The notes beneath the pieces are model-generated. The model was not told the DNA's origin. It saw only the letters and a program-made list of their open reading frames with translations, and made no database searches. Position numbers and translations under genes: made by a program. Of a stretch of DNA of 64,000 bases, positions 51,910 through 61,783 are shown piece by piece (the first letter of the stretch is position 1; the number at the start of each line of letters is the position of its first letter). The stretch comes from Mixta sp. Marseille-Q2659 (lineage in GTDB: Bacteria; Pseudomonadota; Gammaproteobacteria; Enterobacterales; Enterobacteriaceae): positions 1-64,000 of the forward strand of contig NZ_CALNWY010000001.1 of the NCBI RefSeq assembly GCF_940807255.1, read 5' to 3'.

Positions 51910-53169
51910 ATGGCCTGCTATTCGCCGTTACGCAGCAGCCTGTCCGCGCTTTCCGCCAGCCTGTTATGTGCTGGCGCGCTGCTGTTGCCGCTGCACGCCA
52001 GCGCTGCGGATGACAATAAATCCCAGCTAAAATCCATTCAGCAGGACATTGCCGAAAAAGAAAAAAGCGTCCGCTTACAGAAAGAGCAGCGCAGCAAGCT
52101 ATTGGATCAGCTGCAGGGCCAGGAAAAATTGATTGCTGACGCCAGCCGCAAACTGCGTCAGATGCAGCAATCGCTCACCCGTCTGAATAAAGAGATCGAT
52201 TCCCTTAACCGCTCCATCGCCCAGCTGCAAAAGCAACAGGCGCAGCAGGAAACCCTGCTAGCGCAGCAGCTGGAAGCAGCGTTCCGCCAGGGCAAGCACA
52301 GCGGCTTACAGCTGCTGCTTGGCGGCGAAGAGAGCCAGCGTAGCGAGCGCATCCTCTCTTATTTCGGCTATCTCAACGAAGCGCGCCAGAAAACTATCGG
52401 CGATCTGCAGCAAACGCGCCGCGATCTGGCAACGCAAAAAACCGATCTCCAAAATAAGCAGAACCAGCAAAAAACGTTGTTAAGCGATCAGCAAACGCAG
52501 CAGACGCGGCTGGAAGAAGCGCGCGCCGCACGCAAGAAAACGCTGACAACGCTGGAAAACGCACTGGAAAAAGACCAGGCCGATCTGGTGGAAATGCGCC
52601 AGAACGAAAGCCGCCTGCAGGATAAAATCGCCCGCGCCGAACGCGAGGCCAAAGCGCGCGCTGAACGTGAAGCGCGCGAAGCAGAGCAGGTACGGAAGCG
52701 TCAGGCGCAGGCTAAAGCTAAAGGTTCCACCTATAAACCCACCGCCAGCGAGCAATCGCTGATGTCGCGCACCGGCGGCTTGGGCCGTCCTGGCGGACAG
52801 GCATACTGGCCGGTACGCGGCCGCATTGAACACCGCTTCGGCGAAGCGCTACAGGGTGAACTGCGCTGGAAAGGTTTAGTCATTGACGCGCCAGAAGGCA
52901 CCGAGGTGAAAGCAATCGCCGATGGCCGCGTGCTGATGGCCGACTGGCTGCAGGGTTACGGTCTGGTGGTGGTGGTCGAACACGGTAAAGGCGATATGAG
53001 CCTGTACGGTTATAACCAGAGCGCGCTGGTGAGTACCGGAGCCCAGGTGAAAGCCGGACAGCCGATTGCGCTGGTCGGCACCAGCGGCGGTCGCGGTACG
53101 CCATCGCTCTATTTCGAAATCCGTCGTCAGGGTCAGGCGGTCAATCCACTCCCGTGGTTAGGAAGATAA
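51910..53169 (+). CDS. envC: Murein hydrolase activator EnvC
   Basis: Periplasmic FtsEX partner that activates AmiA/AmiB amidases for daughter-cell separation. 419 aa, as in E. coli. Signal peptide (1-32, ending HASA), long coiled coil (about 38-275), and a C-terminal LytM/peptidase-M23 domain (about 300-419) that lacks the zinc ligands, normal for EnvC. The start is ATG 51910, chosen for length and signal peptide; alternatives at 51862 and 51820 would bury the signal. Confidence 0.94.
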   Translation: MACYSPLRSSLSALSASLLCAGALLLPLHASAADDNKSQLKSIQQDIAEKEKSVRLQKEQRSKLLDQLQGQEKLIADASRKLRQMQQSLTRLNKEIDSLNRSIAQLQKQQAQQETLLAQQLEAAFRQGKHSGLQLLLGGEESQRSERILSYFGYLNEARQKTIGDLQQTRRDLATQKTDLQNKQNQQKTLLSDQQTQQTRLEEARAARKKTLTTLENALEKDQADLVEMRQNESRLQDKIARAEREAKARAEREAREAEQVRKRQAQAKAKGSTYKPTASEQSLMSRTGGLGRPGGQAYWPVRGRIEHRFGEALQGELRWKGLVIDAPEGTEVKAIADGRVLMADWLQGYGLVVVVEHGKGDMSLYGYNQSALVSTGAQVKAGQPIALVGTSGGRGTPSLYFEIRRQGQAVNPLPWLGR

Positions 53170-53172
53170 GTT

Positions 53173-54084
53173 TTGTTTTCAGTTAAAAAAATGGCCGCTG
53201 CGCTAAGCGGCCTGCTGCTAGGCTGCTCGGCCAGCGCCGCTAAGCTGGCGATTGTTATTGATGATTTTGGCTATCGGCCGCAGCAGGAAAACCAGGTCTT
53301 ACAGATGCCGAATGCCATTTCGGTCGCGGTATTGCCCACCGCGCCGCATGCGCGCGAAATGGCGACCAAAGCCCACCAGCGCGGACACGAAGTGCTGATC
53401 CATCTGCCGATGGCGCCGCTCAGCAAACAGCCGCTGGAGCGCGATACTTTACAACCGGAAATGAGCAGCGAGGAGATCGCCCGCATCATTCATAACGCCG
53501 TGAGTAACGTGCCTTACGCTGTCGGTATGAACAACCATATGGGCAGTAAGATGACCTCCAGCCTGCCGGGCATGCAAAAGGTAATGCAGGTGCTGGATCA
53601 CTATAACTTCTACTTTCTCGACAGCATGACCATCGGCAATAGCCAGGCGACGCGCGCCGCCGCCGGCACCAGCGTAAAAGTGATCAAGCGCCGCGTCTTT
53701 CTGGATGATAATCAGAACGAAGCGGAGATCCGTAAGCAGTTTACCCGCGCCGTACATCTGGCGCAGCGCAATGGCTCAGCAATTGCCATTGGCCATCCGC
53801 ATCCTTCCACTGTGCGTGTGCTGCAGCAGATGCTGCCCAACCTGCCCGCCGACGTCACGCTGGTGCGGCCCAGCCAGTTGTTGAACGAGCCGCAGATCAT
53901 TCGACCCACGCTGCCGCCACCGCCGTCTAAAGCCGCGCCGAAACCGCGTAATCCGTTCCATGGCGTCGCCGTTTGTCCTCTGCCGCAGCCGGTTGCGCCA
54001 GTCCCGGCAACCCAGGCGCTAACGGTGATTAAGGAAAGCATTGAGCAAAGTACGTTGGTGAAAAAGATCGGCAGCCTGTTCTGA
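53173..54084 (+). CDS. yibQ: Divergent polysaccharide deacetylase family protein YibQ
   Basis: Secreted protein of the DUF610/divergent polysaccharide deacetylase family, with an NodB-like barrel. Signal peptide (1-22), then LAIVIDDFGY, HEVLIHLPMAP, NNHMGSKMT and IAIGHPHPST. The start is TTG at 53173, 3 bp after envC; an ATG at 53191 is possible. The tail (about 240-303) is proline-rich and diverges from E. coli. Enzymatic activity is unproven in the family. Confidence 0.9.
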   Translation: MFSVKKMAAALSGLLLGCSASAAKLAIVIDDFGYRPQQENQVLQMPNAISVAVLPTAPHAREMATKAHQRGHEVLIHLPMAPLSKQPLERDTLQPEMSSEEIARIIHNAVSNVPYAVGMNNHMGSKMTSSLPGMQKVMQVLDHYNFYFLDSMTIGNSQATRAAAGTSVKVIKRRVFLDDNQNEAEIRKQFTRAVHLAQRNGSAIAIGHPHPSTVRVLQQMLPNLPADVTLVRPSQLLNEPQIIRPTLPPPPSKAAPKPRNPFHGVAVCPLPQPVAPVPATQALTVIKESIEQSTLVKKIGSLF

Positions 54085-54098
54085 CATATTGTGCATCG

Positions 54099-54134
54099 TC
54101 AGGGCGGCGGTAAGCCTCTATAATGCCGCCCTGA
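54099..54134 (+). promoter_or_regulatory. Candidate promoter inside a 10-bp perfect inverted repeat
   Basis: TCAGGGCGGC (54099-54108) and GCCGCCCTGA (54125-54134) are perfect complements with a 16-base loop. The loop holds a perfect -10 TATAAT (54119-54124); 17 bp upstream is a weak -35 TCGTCA (54096-54101). It lies 27 bp before the glycosyltransferase start and may also work as a transcriptional hairpin for yibQ. Confidence 0.45.
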
Positions 54135-54161
54135 TAATTCACCTTCCGTGAGCGTAAGGAT

Positions 54162-55394
54162 ATGACGCAAGCTCGACAAAAAATCCTGTTGCTGGATAAC
54201 GGCAGAGAATGGGGCGGCGGCACCAATAGCATGCTGGAATTGCTCAGGCGCATCGACCGCAATCGTTTCGATATAACCTGCTGTTTTTACTACAACTATA
54301 AGCGCGGTGAAGGTGAAACCATTGAATCAGTGCTGAACGCCATCGGCATTCCGGTCATCTTTATTCCCCAGCGCAAACAGCCCGTCTCCGCCAAGCTGCA
54401 AAAAGAGTTGCTGCGTTCGCTGCTGTTTTTCAGCCGCGCGCTGAAAAAGCGGGTCGTGGATGCGATCGATCGTCGTTGGCGCGTTGAGCCTAACGCGAGT
54501 CGGCTGCGCGAACTGCTGGTTCAGGACGGCTACGATACGCTCTATATGAATAACCAGCCCAGCACTAATGTGGAAGGTTATCTGGCGGTTGCCGATCTGC
54601 CGATTGGCCTGGTGCAGCATTGCCGAATCGAACCGCTGCTGACGCCGCAGCTGGTGAAAATGATTAATCAGCGGGTAGACGCGGTGATTGCCGTTTCTCA
54701 CGGCGTGAACCAGACGTTGCGCGACGGCGGCGTTGATGCCGCGCGTTGTTTTACCGTCTCTAACGCCATTGATATTCATCAGCCGTTGCCCGATCGCCAG
54801 ACCGTTCGCGCGCGCCTCGGCCTGCCGACGGACAGCTTCTTATTCGGCAGCATCGGCTCACTGATCGCGCGTAAATCAACGCATCATACATTGCAGGCGC
54901 TGGGCGAATTTCAGCGCGCCTGCCCGCAGGTGAACTGGCACATGGTGATTGTCGGCGCTGGCCCGGAACTGCATAACCTGCAGCAGCAGGCGGCGCAGGA
55001 AGGTATCGCCGATCGCGTGATATTCACCGGTTTCCGTAACAACGCGCTCGACTATCTGGCAGCCATGGATGTTTTTGTGCTGGCGTCGAAAAGCGAGGGC
55101 CTGCCGCGCGTAGTGCTGGAAGCGATGCTGGTCAATACGGCGGTTATTGGCTCGAAAGTGGTCGGCACCGCGGAACTGGTGGACGACGGTCGCACAGGCT
55201 TGCTGTTTGATTACGGCGATACGGCGCGTCTTTGCGCTCATATGCAGGCGCTTTGTCAGGACGCCGCGCTGCGTCAGACTTTGATTTCACAGGCAAATGC
55301 CAACGTTAAAGCCCACTACGCCATTGAAAATTACGTCGCAGGCGTCGAAGCTCTGCTGCAAAGCGTGGTCAAGGAACCTTCTTCTCATGTTTAA
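54162..55394 (+). CDS. GT4-family glycosyltransferase
   Basis: A predicted envelope-polysaccharide transferase, 410 aa, GT-B fold. The N-terminal domain has a Gly-rich WGGGTNSM loop (about 18-25). The C-terminal glycosyltransferase group 1 domain (about 215-395) has GSIGSLIARKSTH, FTGFRNNALDYLAAMDVFV and the E-x7-E motif EGLPRVVLEAM. It starts the yibQ-tdh glycosyltransferase pair and overlaps the next gene by 8 bp. The sugar and acceptor cannot be told from sequence. It sits where E. coli has yibD/waaH (a GT2 enzyme), so it is not the same gene. Confidence 0.85.
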   Translation: MTQARQKILLLDNGREWGGGTNSMLELLRRIDRNRFDITCCFYYNYKRGEGETIESVLNAIGIPVIFIPQRKQPVSAKLQKELLRSLLFFSRALKKRVVDAIDRRWRVEPNASRLRELLVQDGYDTLYMNNQPSTNVEGYLAVADLPIGLVQHCRIEPLLTPQLVKMINQRVDAVIAVSHGVNQTLRDGGVDAARCFTVSNAIDIHQPLPDRQTVRARLGLPTDSFLFGSIGSLIARKSTHHTLQALGEFQRACPQVNWHMVIVGAGPELHNLQQQAAQEGIADRVIFTGFRNNALDYLAAMDVFVLASKSEGLPRVVLEAMLVNTAVIGSKVVGTAELVDDGRTGLLFDYGDTARLCAHMQALCQDAALRQTLISQANANVKAHYAIENYVAGVEALLQSVVKEPSSHV

Positions 55395-56295
55395 CTTTCT
55401 TAATCCGCAATATCGCTATATCCAGTCGCGTCACAATATTCCTTACGGCCAGGCCGATGCGCAAGGCAGCGTACCGGTAACCTCGGTCGTAATTCCCTGT
55501 ACCGGCGCTGACTTTATCGAAGAGGCGGAACTAAGCGCGCTGTTCGCCGCCCGCTACGCCGATCGGGTAGAAGAAATTGTTATTGTGACCGACCAGTCCG
55601 CCGCGCTGTTTCGCAACCTGCCGGAAAAGGCGCGCGTGGTCACGCTGGAAGTGCCGAATCGCGAAGAGAACTATCGTTATAAGCAGATTTACCGCAGCCG
55701 GTTAATCAAGTTGCAGGCGCCGCTCCAGGCGCAGACTGACGGCATTTTGATGATCGATTCCGATCTTAATCTGCTGCAAATGCCGGTTATCAATATGAAG
55801 GAAGGCCATATCTACTCCAGCTTTCGTCAGGGGAAAATGATCGCCAAGCTGGATAAGGCTGCGCCGGAAAATCGGCCCGCCTACTATGCGCGCACAGTAC
55901 GTCCTTTTCTGGTCGATCACGTTAACGGCGCTTTCCTCGCCGCGACGCGCCAGACATGGAAACGTATCTGCCCGCTCTGGCTGACGCTGTTTCAGGATAC
56001 CTGGGAATTAATGGATGACTCGCAGCCGCCGACCGATCAGCTGCCGCTGGCAGCCCTGCTGGATCTGCTGGATATCAGAACGGTCAATCTGGGCGAATGG
56101 ATGAACTGGCCGGTTTCCAAGCGGATCGGCGGACAGGAAGCGGTCATTCCGAAAGAGGTCATCGGCGCGCACGGTGGATTCCCGCTCGCCGAATGGCAGA
56201 AATATCTTCACTCATCTGACGCGCCGCTGCTGTTTAAAGGCCAGGACTATACGCGCAAGGTGCGCTACCTGACCGATGCGGAAAAGAAACAGTAA
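55387..56295 (+). CDS. Putative glycosyltransferase-like protein, function unknown
   Basis: 302 aa, no family I can name with confidence. A TSVVIPCTGADFIEEAEL start and a DSD motif (MIDSDLNLL, about residue 121) suggest a GT-A nucleotide-sugar fold with a metal-binding DXD. It is translationally coupled (8-bp overlap) to the GT4 gene upstream, so the two probably act on one polysaccharide. No transmembrane segment or signal peptide is evident. The start at 55387 has AAGGA nearby. Confidence 0.7.
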   Translation: MFNFLNPQYRYIQSRHNIPYGQADAQGSVPVTSVVIPCTGADFIEEAELSALFAARYADRVEEIVIVTDQSAALFRNLPEKARVVTLEVPNREENYRYKQIYRSRLIKLQAPLQAQTDGILMIDSDLNLLQMPVINMKEGHIYSSFRQGKMIAKLDKAAPENRPAYYARTVRPFLVDHVNGAFLAATRQTWKRICPLWLTLFQDTWELMDDSQPPTDQLPLAALLDLLDIRTVNLGEWMNWPVSKRIGGQEAVIPKEVIGAHGGFPLAEWQKYLHSSDAPLLFKGQDYTRKVRYLTDAEKKQ

Positions 56296-56302
56296 GCGAA
56301 CA

Positions 56303-56330
56303 ATCCGCACCGACGCAGGCCGGTGCGGAT
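56303..56330. terminator. Terminator between glycosyltransferase pair and tdh
   Basis: ATCCGCACCG and CGGTGCGGAT form a perfect 10-bp stem with an 8-base loop, followed by GTTT on the plus side. It separates the plus-strand pair from convergent tdh. Confidence 0.65.
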
Positions 56331-56343
56331 GTTTGCAGAACAG

Positions 56344-57372
56344 TTAATCCCAGCTCAGCACCACTTTTCCGGAACGGCCGGAACGCATTTCATCGAATCC
56401 CTGCTGGAAATCATCGATTACGTAGCGATGGGTAATAATCGGCTGCAGATCGAGCCCGGACTGAATCAGCGCGGCCATTTTGTACCAGGTTTCAAACATC
56501 TCCCGGCCATAAATTCCTTTGATAAATAGCCCTTTAAAGATCACCTGATTCCAGTCGATCGCCATATCGGAAGGGGGAATGCCCAGCAGCGCAATGCGTC
56601 CGCCGTGATTCATCGCCTCCAGCATGGTGCGAAACGCCGGCGGCGCGCCGGACATCTCCAGCCCGACATCAAAACCTTCGGTCATGCCCAGCTCGCTCAT
56701 CACCTGCGTCAGCGATTCACGGCTGACATTTACCGCGCGCGTGACGCCCATCTGACGCGCCAGATCCAGGCGGTACTCATTCACATCGGTGATCACCACA
56801 TGGCGCGCGCCAACGTGTTTACAGACTGCCGCCGCCATAATGCCAATCGGCCCGGCGCCGGTAATCAATACATCTTCGCCGACCAGGTCAAAAGAGAGCG
56901 CGGTATGTACCGCATTGCCGAAGGGATCGAAGATCGCTGCCAGCTCGTCGGAGATATTGTCCGGGATTTTAAACGCGTTAAATGCCGGAATAACCAAGTA
57001 TTCAGCAAAACAGCCCTGCCGGTTCACGCCCACGCCGACGGTATTGCGGCAAAGATGCGTGCGTCCGGCACGACAGTTGCGGCAGTGACCGCAGGTAATG
57101 TGTCCTTCGCCAGAAACGCGATCGCCGATGGCAAAGCCTTTGACTTCCTGCCCTACGGCAACCACTTCCCCCACATATTCATGGCCGACAATCATCGGCA
57201 CCGGAATGGTTTTTTGCGACCACTCATCCCAGTTATAAATATGAATATCCGTGCCGCAAATGGCGGTTTTACGGATTTTAATCAGCAGATCGTTATGGCC
57301 CGGCTCAGGGATGGGTGCATCGGTCACCATCCAAATGCCTTCCGCCGCCTTCAGTTTTGCCAGTGCTTTCAT
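56344..57372 (-). CDS. tdh: L-threonine 3-dehydrogenase
   Basis: Zinc- and NAD-dependent oxidation of threonine to 2-amino-3-ketobutyrate. 342 aa against 341 in E. coli. Catalytic zinc region [10 protein letters not shown] and GHEYVGEV; structural zinc cysteines in [15 protein letters not shown]; Rossmann [10 protein letters not shown]. It overlaps kbl by 4 bp, forming the kbl-tdh operon for threonine catabolism to glycine. Confidence 0.97.
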   Translation of the reverse strand: MKALAKLKAAEGIWMVTDAPIPEPGHNDLLIKIRKTAICGTDIHIYNWDEWSQKTIPVPMIVGHEYVGEVVAVGQEVKGFAIGDRVSGEGHITCGHCRNCRAGRTHLCRNTVGVGVNRQGCFAEYLVIPAFNAFKIPDNISDELAAIFDPFGNAVHTALSFDLVGEDVLITGAGPIGIMAAAVCKHVGARHVVITDVNEYRLDLARQMGVTRAVNVSRESLTQVMSELGMTEGFDVGLEMSGAPPAFRTMLEAMNHGGRIALLGIPPSDMAIDWNQVIFKGLFIKGIYGREMFETWYKMAALIQSGLDLQPIITHRYVIDDFQQGFDEMRSGRSGKVVLSWD

Positions 57373-58580
57373 GACCGCGCTCCTCCGGCGATAACGCCCA
57401 ACTGTTGTCCAATACGCGTAAAAGCGTCCACCGCGCGCTCAAGCTGCTGATGGGTATGCGCGGCGGAAATTTGCGTGCGGATACGCGCCTGGCCTTTCGG
57501 CACCACGGGATAGAAGAAACCGGTAACGTAAATGCCTTCATTCTGCAGCAGGCGCGCAAATTCTTGCGCTACCGTGGCTTCGCCGAGCATGACCGGAATA
57601 ATGGCGTGATCGGCGCCCGCCAGGGTAAAGCCCGCCTCGGTAAGCGCGCGGCGAAAATAATGCGCGTTATCCCATAAACGCTGGCGCAGGCCGTCGCCTT
57701 CGCTCAACATCTCCAGCACCCGCAGCGAAGCACAGACAATCGCCGGTGCCAAAGAGTTAGAAAACAGGTACGGACGAGAGCGCTGACGCAGCCACTCTAC
57801 CACCTCTTTTTTAGCCGCCGTATAGCCGCCGGAAGCGCCGCCCAGCGCTTTGCCCAACGTGCCGGTAATAATATCGACGCGGCCCATGACGTCGCAGTAT
57901 TCATGCGTACCGCGCCCGCCCGCGCCAACGAATCCTACCGCGTGCGAATCATCGACCATTACCAGCGCATCAAACTCATCGGCCAGATCGCAGATACCGC
58001 GCAAATTGGCAATCACGCCGTCCATGGAGAACACGCCGTCGGTAGCGATCAGAATATGACGCGCGTTCGCCGCGCGCGCTTCTTCAAGACGGGCGCGCAG
58101 TTCGGCCATATCGTTATTGGCGTAGCGGTAGCGCTGCGCCTTGCATAAGCGTACGCCGTCAATAATCGAGGCATGATTCAGCGCATCGGAAATCACCGCA
58201 TCTTCCGGCCCCAGCAGTGTTTCAAACAGCCCGCCGTTGGCATCGAAACAGGAGGAGTAAAGAATCGCATCCTCCATGCCAAGGAAATCGGCCAGGCGCT
58301 GTTCTAGCTGCTTATGAATATCCTGCGTTCCGCAAATAAAGCGCACCGAAGCCATACCAAAACCGTGGCTTTCCATGCCCTCTTTCGCCGCCAGTATTAG
58401 CGCCGGATGATTCGCCAGGCCAAGATAGTTATTGGCGCAAAAGTTCACCACTTCCTCACCTGAACCCAGGTGAATATCGGCCTGCTGTGCCGAGGTGATA
58501 ATGCGCTCCTGCTTAAACAGGCCTTCCTGTTGCGTTACTGCCAGCTGTTCATTGATTTGACGATAAAAATCCGCAGGCAT
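57369..58580 (-). CDS. kbl: 2-amino-3-ketobutyrate CoA ligase
   Basis: PLP enzyme that splits aminoketobutyrate with CoA into glycine and acetyl-CoA, or the reverse. Alpha-oxoamine synthase family, 403 aa (398 in E. coli, the extra residues at the C-terminus). PLP lysine in [12 protein letters not shown] (about 244), VDDSHAVGF, and [16 protein letters not shown] precedes the ATG. Divergent from hldD. Confidence 0.96.
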   Translation of the reverse strand: MPADFYRQINEQLAVTQQEGLFKQERIITSAQQADIHLGSGEEVVNFCANNYLGLANHPALILAAKEGMESHGFGMASVRFICGTQDIHKQLEQRLADFLGMEDAILYSSCFDANGGLFETLLGPEDAVISDALNHASIIDGVRLCKAQRYRYANNDMAELRARLEEARAANARHILIATDGVFSMDGVIANLRGICDLADEFDALVMVDDSHAVGFVGAGGRGTHEYCDVMGRVDIITGTLGKALGGASGGYTAAKKEVVEWLRQRSRPYLFSNSLAPAIVCASLRVLEMLSEGDGLRQRLWDNAHYFRRALTEAGFTLAGADHAIIPVMLGEATVAQEFARLLQNEGIYVTGFFYPVVPKGQARIRTQISAAHTHQQLERAVDAFTRIGQQLGVIAGGARS

Positions 58581-58808
58581 TTTTATTCTCCATTACCGGC
58601 TTATAGTCGGCACATCATACTGAACGCTTAGCGGTCAAACGATAATCGACGCAACAGAATGTTAATTTTGCAGCATATATCACGCCAGCCAGCCAGGTTA
58701 CATTCCGTTACGGACTCCTCTGGCTGCCTGTACGCCGATGAAATGTTATGATGACGCTTATTTAGGTGTGGAACGCCCCGTTCCGCCTCACTGTTTAAGG
58801 TTAAGCCC

Positions 58809-59741
58809 ATGATTATTGTGACTGGCGGCGCCGGCATGATCGGCAGCAATATTGTTAAAGCGCTGAATGACGAAGGTATTACCGACATTCTGGTGGTCGA
58901 CAACCTGAAAGACGGCACCAAGTTCGTCAATCTGGTGGATCTCGACATCACCGATTACATGGATAAAGAAGATTTTATCGCCAGCGTGATGGCCGGCGAT
59001 GACTTGGGCGATATTGATGCAGTATTCCATGAAGGCGCCTGCTCTTCCACCACCGAGTGGGATGGCAAATACATGATGGATAACAACTATCAGTATTCCA
59101 AAGAGCTGCTGCACTTCTGCCTGGAGCGCAATATTCCGTTCCTGTACGCCTCCTCTGCCGCCACTTACGGCGGCCGCAATGATAACTTTATTGAAGAGCG
59201 TCAGTACGAGCAGCCGCTGAATGTTTACGGCTATTCGAAAATGCTGTTCGATCACTATGTACGCCAAATCCTGCCGGAAGCGGATTCACAGGTATGCGGT
59301 TTCCGCTATTTCAACGTTTACGGGCCGCGTGAAGGGCACAAAGGCAGCATGGCCAGCGTCGCTTTCCATCTGAACACCCAGCTGAACAACGGCGAAAATC
59401 CTAAACTGTTTGAAGGCAGCGATAACTTTAAGCGCGACTTTATTCATGTCAGCGACGTAGCAGCGGTGAACCTCTGGTTCTGGAAAAAAGGCGTCTCCGG
59501 CATTTTCAACTGCGGAACCGGCCGTGCCGAATCTTTCCAGGCGGTAGCCGATGCGGCGCTGGCTTATCATCAAAAAGGCGCTATCGAGTACATCCCTTTC
59601 CCGGAAAAACTCAAAGGCCGCTATCAGGCTTATACCAAAGCCGATCTTACTAAGCTGCGGGCGGCGGGCTACGATAAGCCGTTTAAAACCGTGGCCGAAG
59701 GCGTGGCTGATTATATGGCCTGGCTAAACCGCGACGCATAA
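58809..59741 (+). CDS. hldD: ADP-L-glycero-D-manno-heptose 6-epimerase
   Basis: Last step of ADP-heptose synthesis for the LPS inner core. Short-chain dehydrogenase/epimerase, 310 aa, as in E. coli. NAD-binding [10 protein letters not shown] (5-14), catalytic Tyr/Lys in YGYSKMLFD (Tyr140, Lys144), and [11 protein letters not shown]. First gene of the hldD-waaF-waaC run. Also called rfaD. Confidence 0.97.
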   Translation: MIIVTGGAGMIGSNIVKALNDEGITDILVVDNLKDGTKFVNLVDLDITDYMDKEDFIASVMAGDDLGDIDAVFHEGACSSTTEWDGKYMMDNNYQYSKELLHFCLERNIPFLYASSAATYGGRNDNFIEERQYEQPLNVYGYSKMLFDHYVRQILPEADSQVCGFRYFNVYGPREGHKGSMASVAFHLNTQLNNGENPKLFEGSDNFKRDFIHVSDVAAVNLWFWKKGVSGIFNCGTGRAESFQAVADAALAYHQKGAIEYIPFPEKLKGRYQAYTKADLTKLRAAGYDKPFKTVAEGVADYMAWLNRDA

Positions 59742-59762
59742 GGAAAGGAAGGCGCACCCGGC

Positions 59763-60809
59763 ATGAAAATACTGGTAATCGGCCCTTCCTGGGTCGGCGA
59801 TATGATGATGTCGCAAGGTCTCTATCGCACGCTGAAGGCCGAACATCCTGATGCCGAAATTGATGTGATGGCACCCGCCTGGTGCCGTCCGCTGTTGTCG
59901 CGCATGCCGGAAGTCAACGAGGCGCTGGCGATGCCGCTGGGCCACGGCGCCCTGGCGCTGGGCGAGCGCTACCGTCTGGGCAAAGCACTGCGCCATAAAA
60001 ATTACCAGCGGGCTTATGTGTTGCCTGGCTCGTTTAAATCGGCGCTGGTGCCCTTCTTTGCCGGCATTGCGCGGCGTACCGGCTGGCGCGGCGAGATGCG
60101 CTATGGTCTGCTGAACGATCTGCGCGTGCTGGATAAACCCGCTTTCCCGCTGATGGTCGAGCGCTATGTGGCGCTGGCCTACGATAAGCCGGTTAAAAAC
60201 GCGCGCGACCTGCCACAGCCGTTGTTATGGCCGCAGTTGCAGGTAGAAGAACAGGAAAAAATCGAAACCGCCGCCCTCTTTTCGCTCTCCGCCGACAGGC
60301 CGATTATCGGTTTCTGCCCAGGCGCGGAATTTGGCCCAGCCAAGCGCTGGCCGCATTACCACTACGCGACGCTGGCACAACAGCTGATTACCGCTGGTTA
60401 TCAGATAGTCCTGTTTGGCTCCGCGAAAGATCATGAAACCGGCGAGCAGATCCGTCAGTCGCTGGATGAACCCGCACAGCAATATTGCCGCAATTTGGCC
60501 GGTGAAACGAAGCTGGAGCAGGCGGTCATTCTGCTGGCGCATTGCCGTGCGGTGGTTACCAATGATTCCGGGCTGATGCATGTCGCCGCGGCGCTGAACC
60601 GTCCGCTGGTTGCGCTGTACGGTCCCAGCAGCCCTGATTTCACGCCGCCTTTATCTCACCATGCCCGCGTGATCCGCCTGATTAGCGGCTATCATAAAGT
60701 GCGCAAAGGCGATGCGGAGGAAGGTTATCATCAAAGCCTGATTGATATTCAACCTGCACGCGTCATGGAAGAGCTTACCGCACTGTTAAGCCAGCAGGAG
60801 CCGGCATGA
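59763..60809 (+). CDS. waaF: ADP-heptose:LPS heptosyltransferase II
   Basis: Adds the second L,D-heptose to the LPS inner core at the inner face of the inner membrane. GT9 family, 348 aa, as in E. coli. GPSWVGDMMMSQGL at the N-terminus and CPGAEFGPAKRWP, then TNDSGLMHVAAAL in the nucleotide domain. Twenty bases after hldD; it overlaps waaC by 4 bp. Confidence 0.96.
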   Translation: MKILVIGPSWVGDMMMSQGLYRTLKAEHPDAEIDVMAPAWCRPLLSRMPEVNEALAMPLGHGALALGERYRLGKALRHKNYQRAYVLPGSFKSALVPFFAGIARRTGWRGEMRYGLLNDLRVLDKPAFPLMVERYVALAYDKPVKNARDLPQPLLWPQLQVEEQEKIETAALFSLSADRPIIGFCPGAEFGPAKRWPHYHYATLAQQLITAGYQIVLFGSAKDHETGEQIRQSLDEPAQQYCRNLAGETKLEQAVILLAHCRAVVTNDSGLMHVAAALNRPLVALYGPSSPDFTPPLSHHARVIRLISGYHKVRKGDAEEGYHQSLIDIQPARVMEELTALLSQQEPA

Positions 60810-61783
60810 AGGTATTGATTGTAAAAACGTCTTCGATGGGAGACGTACTTCATACGTTGCCTGCTCTTACGGATGCGATGCAGGCGATTCCCGACATCCG
60901 CTTCGACTGGGTAGTTGAAGAGAATTTCGCGCAGATTCCTGGCTGGCATCCGGCAGTGGATCGCGTATTGCCGGTGGCGATACGCCGCTGGCGCAAGCAC
61001 TGGTTCGGCAGTCAACAGCGCGAAGAGCGCGTGGCATTTAAGCGGGCGCTTCAGTCGCGTGAGTATGATGTCGTGATTGATGCACAGGGCCTGATTAAAA
61101 GCGCGGCGCTGGTCACGCGTCTGGCCAAAGGCGTAAAGCACGGCCAGGATAGCCGCAGCGCGCGCGAACCTTTCGCCAGCTGGTGGTACGACAAGCGTCA
61201 CGAAATTGATAAGCGCCAGCACGCTGTAGAGCGTACGCGCGAGCTATTTGCCAAGAGTCTGGGCTATGAAAAGCCGCAAACGCAGGGCGATTATGCGATT
61301 GCCGCCCATTTTCTGGCTCATCCGCCCGCTGACGCGGGGCACTATCTGGTCTTTCTGCACGCCACCACGCGCGATAATAAGCACTGGCCGGAAAGCCACT
61401 GGCGTGAACTGATAGAGCGGCTTGCACCGTGCGGATTACGCATTAAACTTCCCTGGGGCGCTGAGCATGAGCATCAGCGGGCGCAGCGTCTGGCTGCTGG
61501 GTTTAATCACGTTGAGGTATTGCCGAAGCTGACGCTGGAACAGGTAGCGCAAACGCTGGCGGGCGCGAAAGCCGTGGTTTCTGTCGATACCGGCCTGAGC
61601 CATCTCACCGCCGCGCTCGACCGCCCTAATATCACGCTCTATGGCCCAACGGATCCTGGATTGATTGGGGGCTATGGGTTGAATCAGCATGTTCTGCGCG
61701 CGCCAGACAGTAATGACATGGCGGCGATAACATCTGAAAGCGTTTATGCTGCGTTGCAGCTTTTATTGAGTGCAAATTTGTAA
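60806..61783 (+). CDS. waaC: ADP-heptose:LPS heptosyltransferase I
   Basis: Adds the first heptose to Kdo2-lipid A. GT9 family, 325 aa against about 319 in E. coli. KTSSMGDVLHTLPA at the N-terminus, HATTRDNKHWPE and SVDTGLSHLTAAL in the C-terminal domain. Its stop overlaps the start of the next glycosyltransferase by one base (TAATG). Confidence 0.96.
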   Translation: MKVLIVKTSSMGDVLHTLPALTDAMQAIPDIRFDWVVEENFAQIPGWHPAVDRVLPVAIRRWRKHWFGSQQREERVAFKRALQSREYDVVIDAQGLIKSAALVTRLAKGVKHGQDSRSAREPFASWWYDKRHEIDKRQHAVERTRELFAKSLGYEKPQTQGDYAIAAHFLAHPPADAGHYLVFLHATTRDNKHWPESHWRELIERLAPCGLRIKLPWGAEHEHQRAQRLAAGFNHVEVLPKLTLEQVAQTLAGAKAVVSVDTGLSHLTAALDRPNITLYGPTDPGLIGGYGLNQHVLRAPDSNDMAAITSESVYAALQLLLSANL

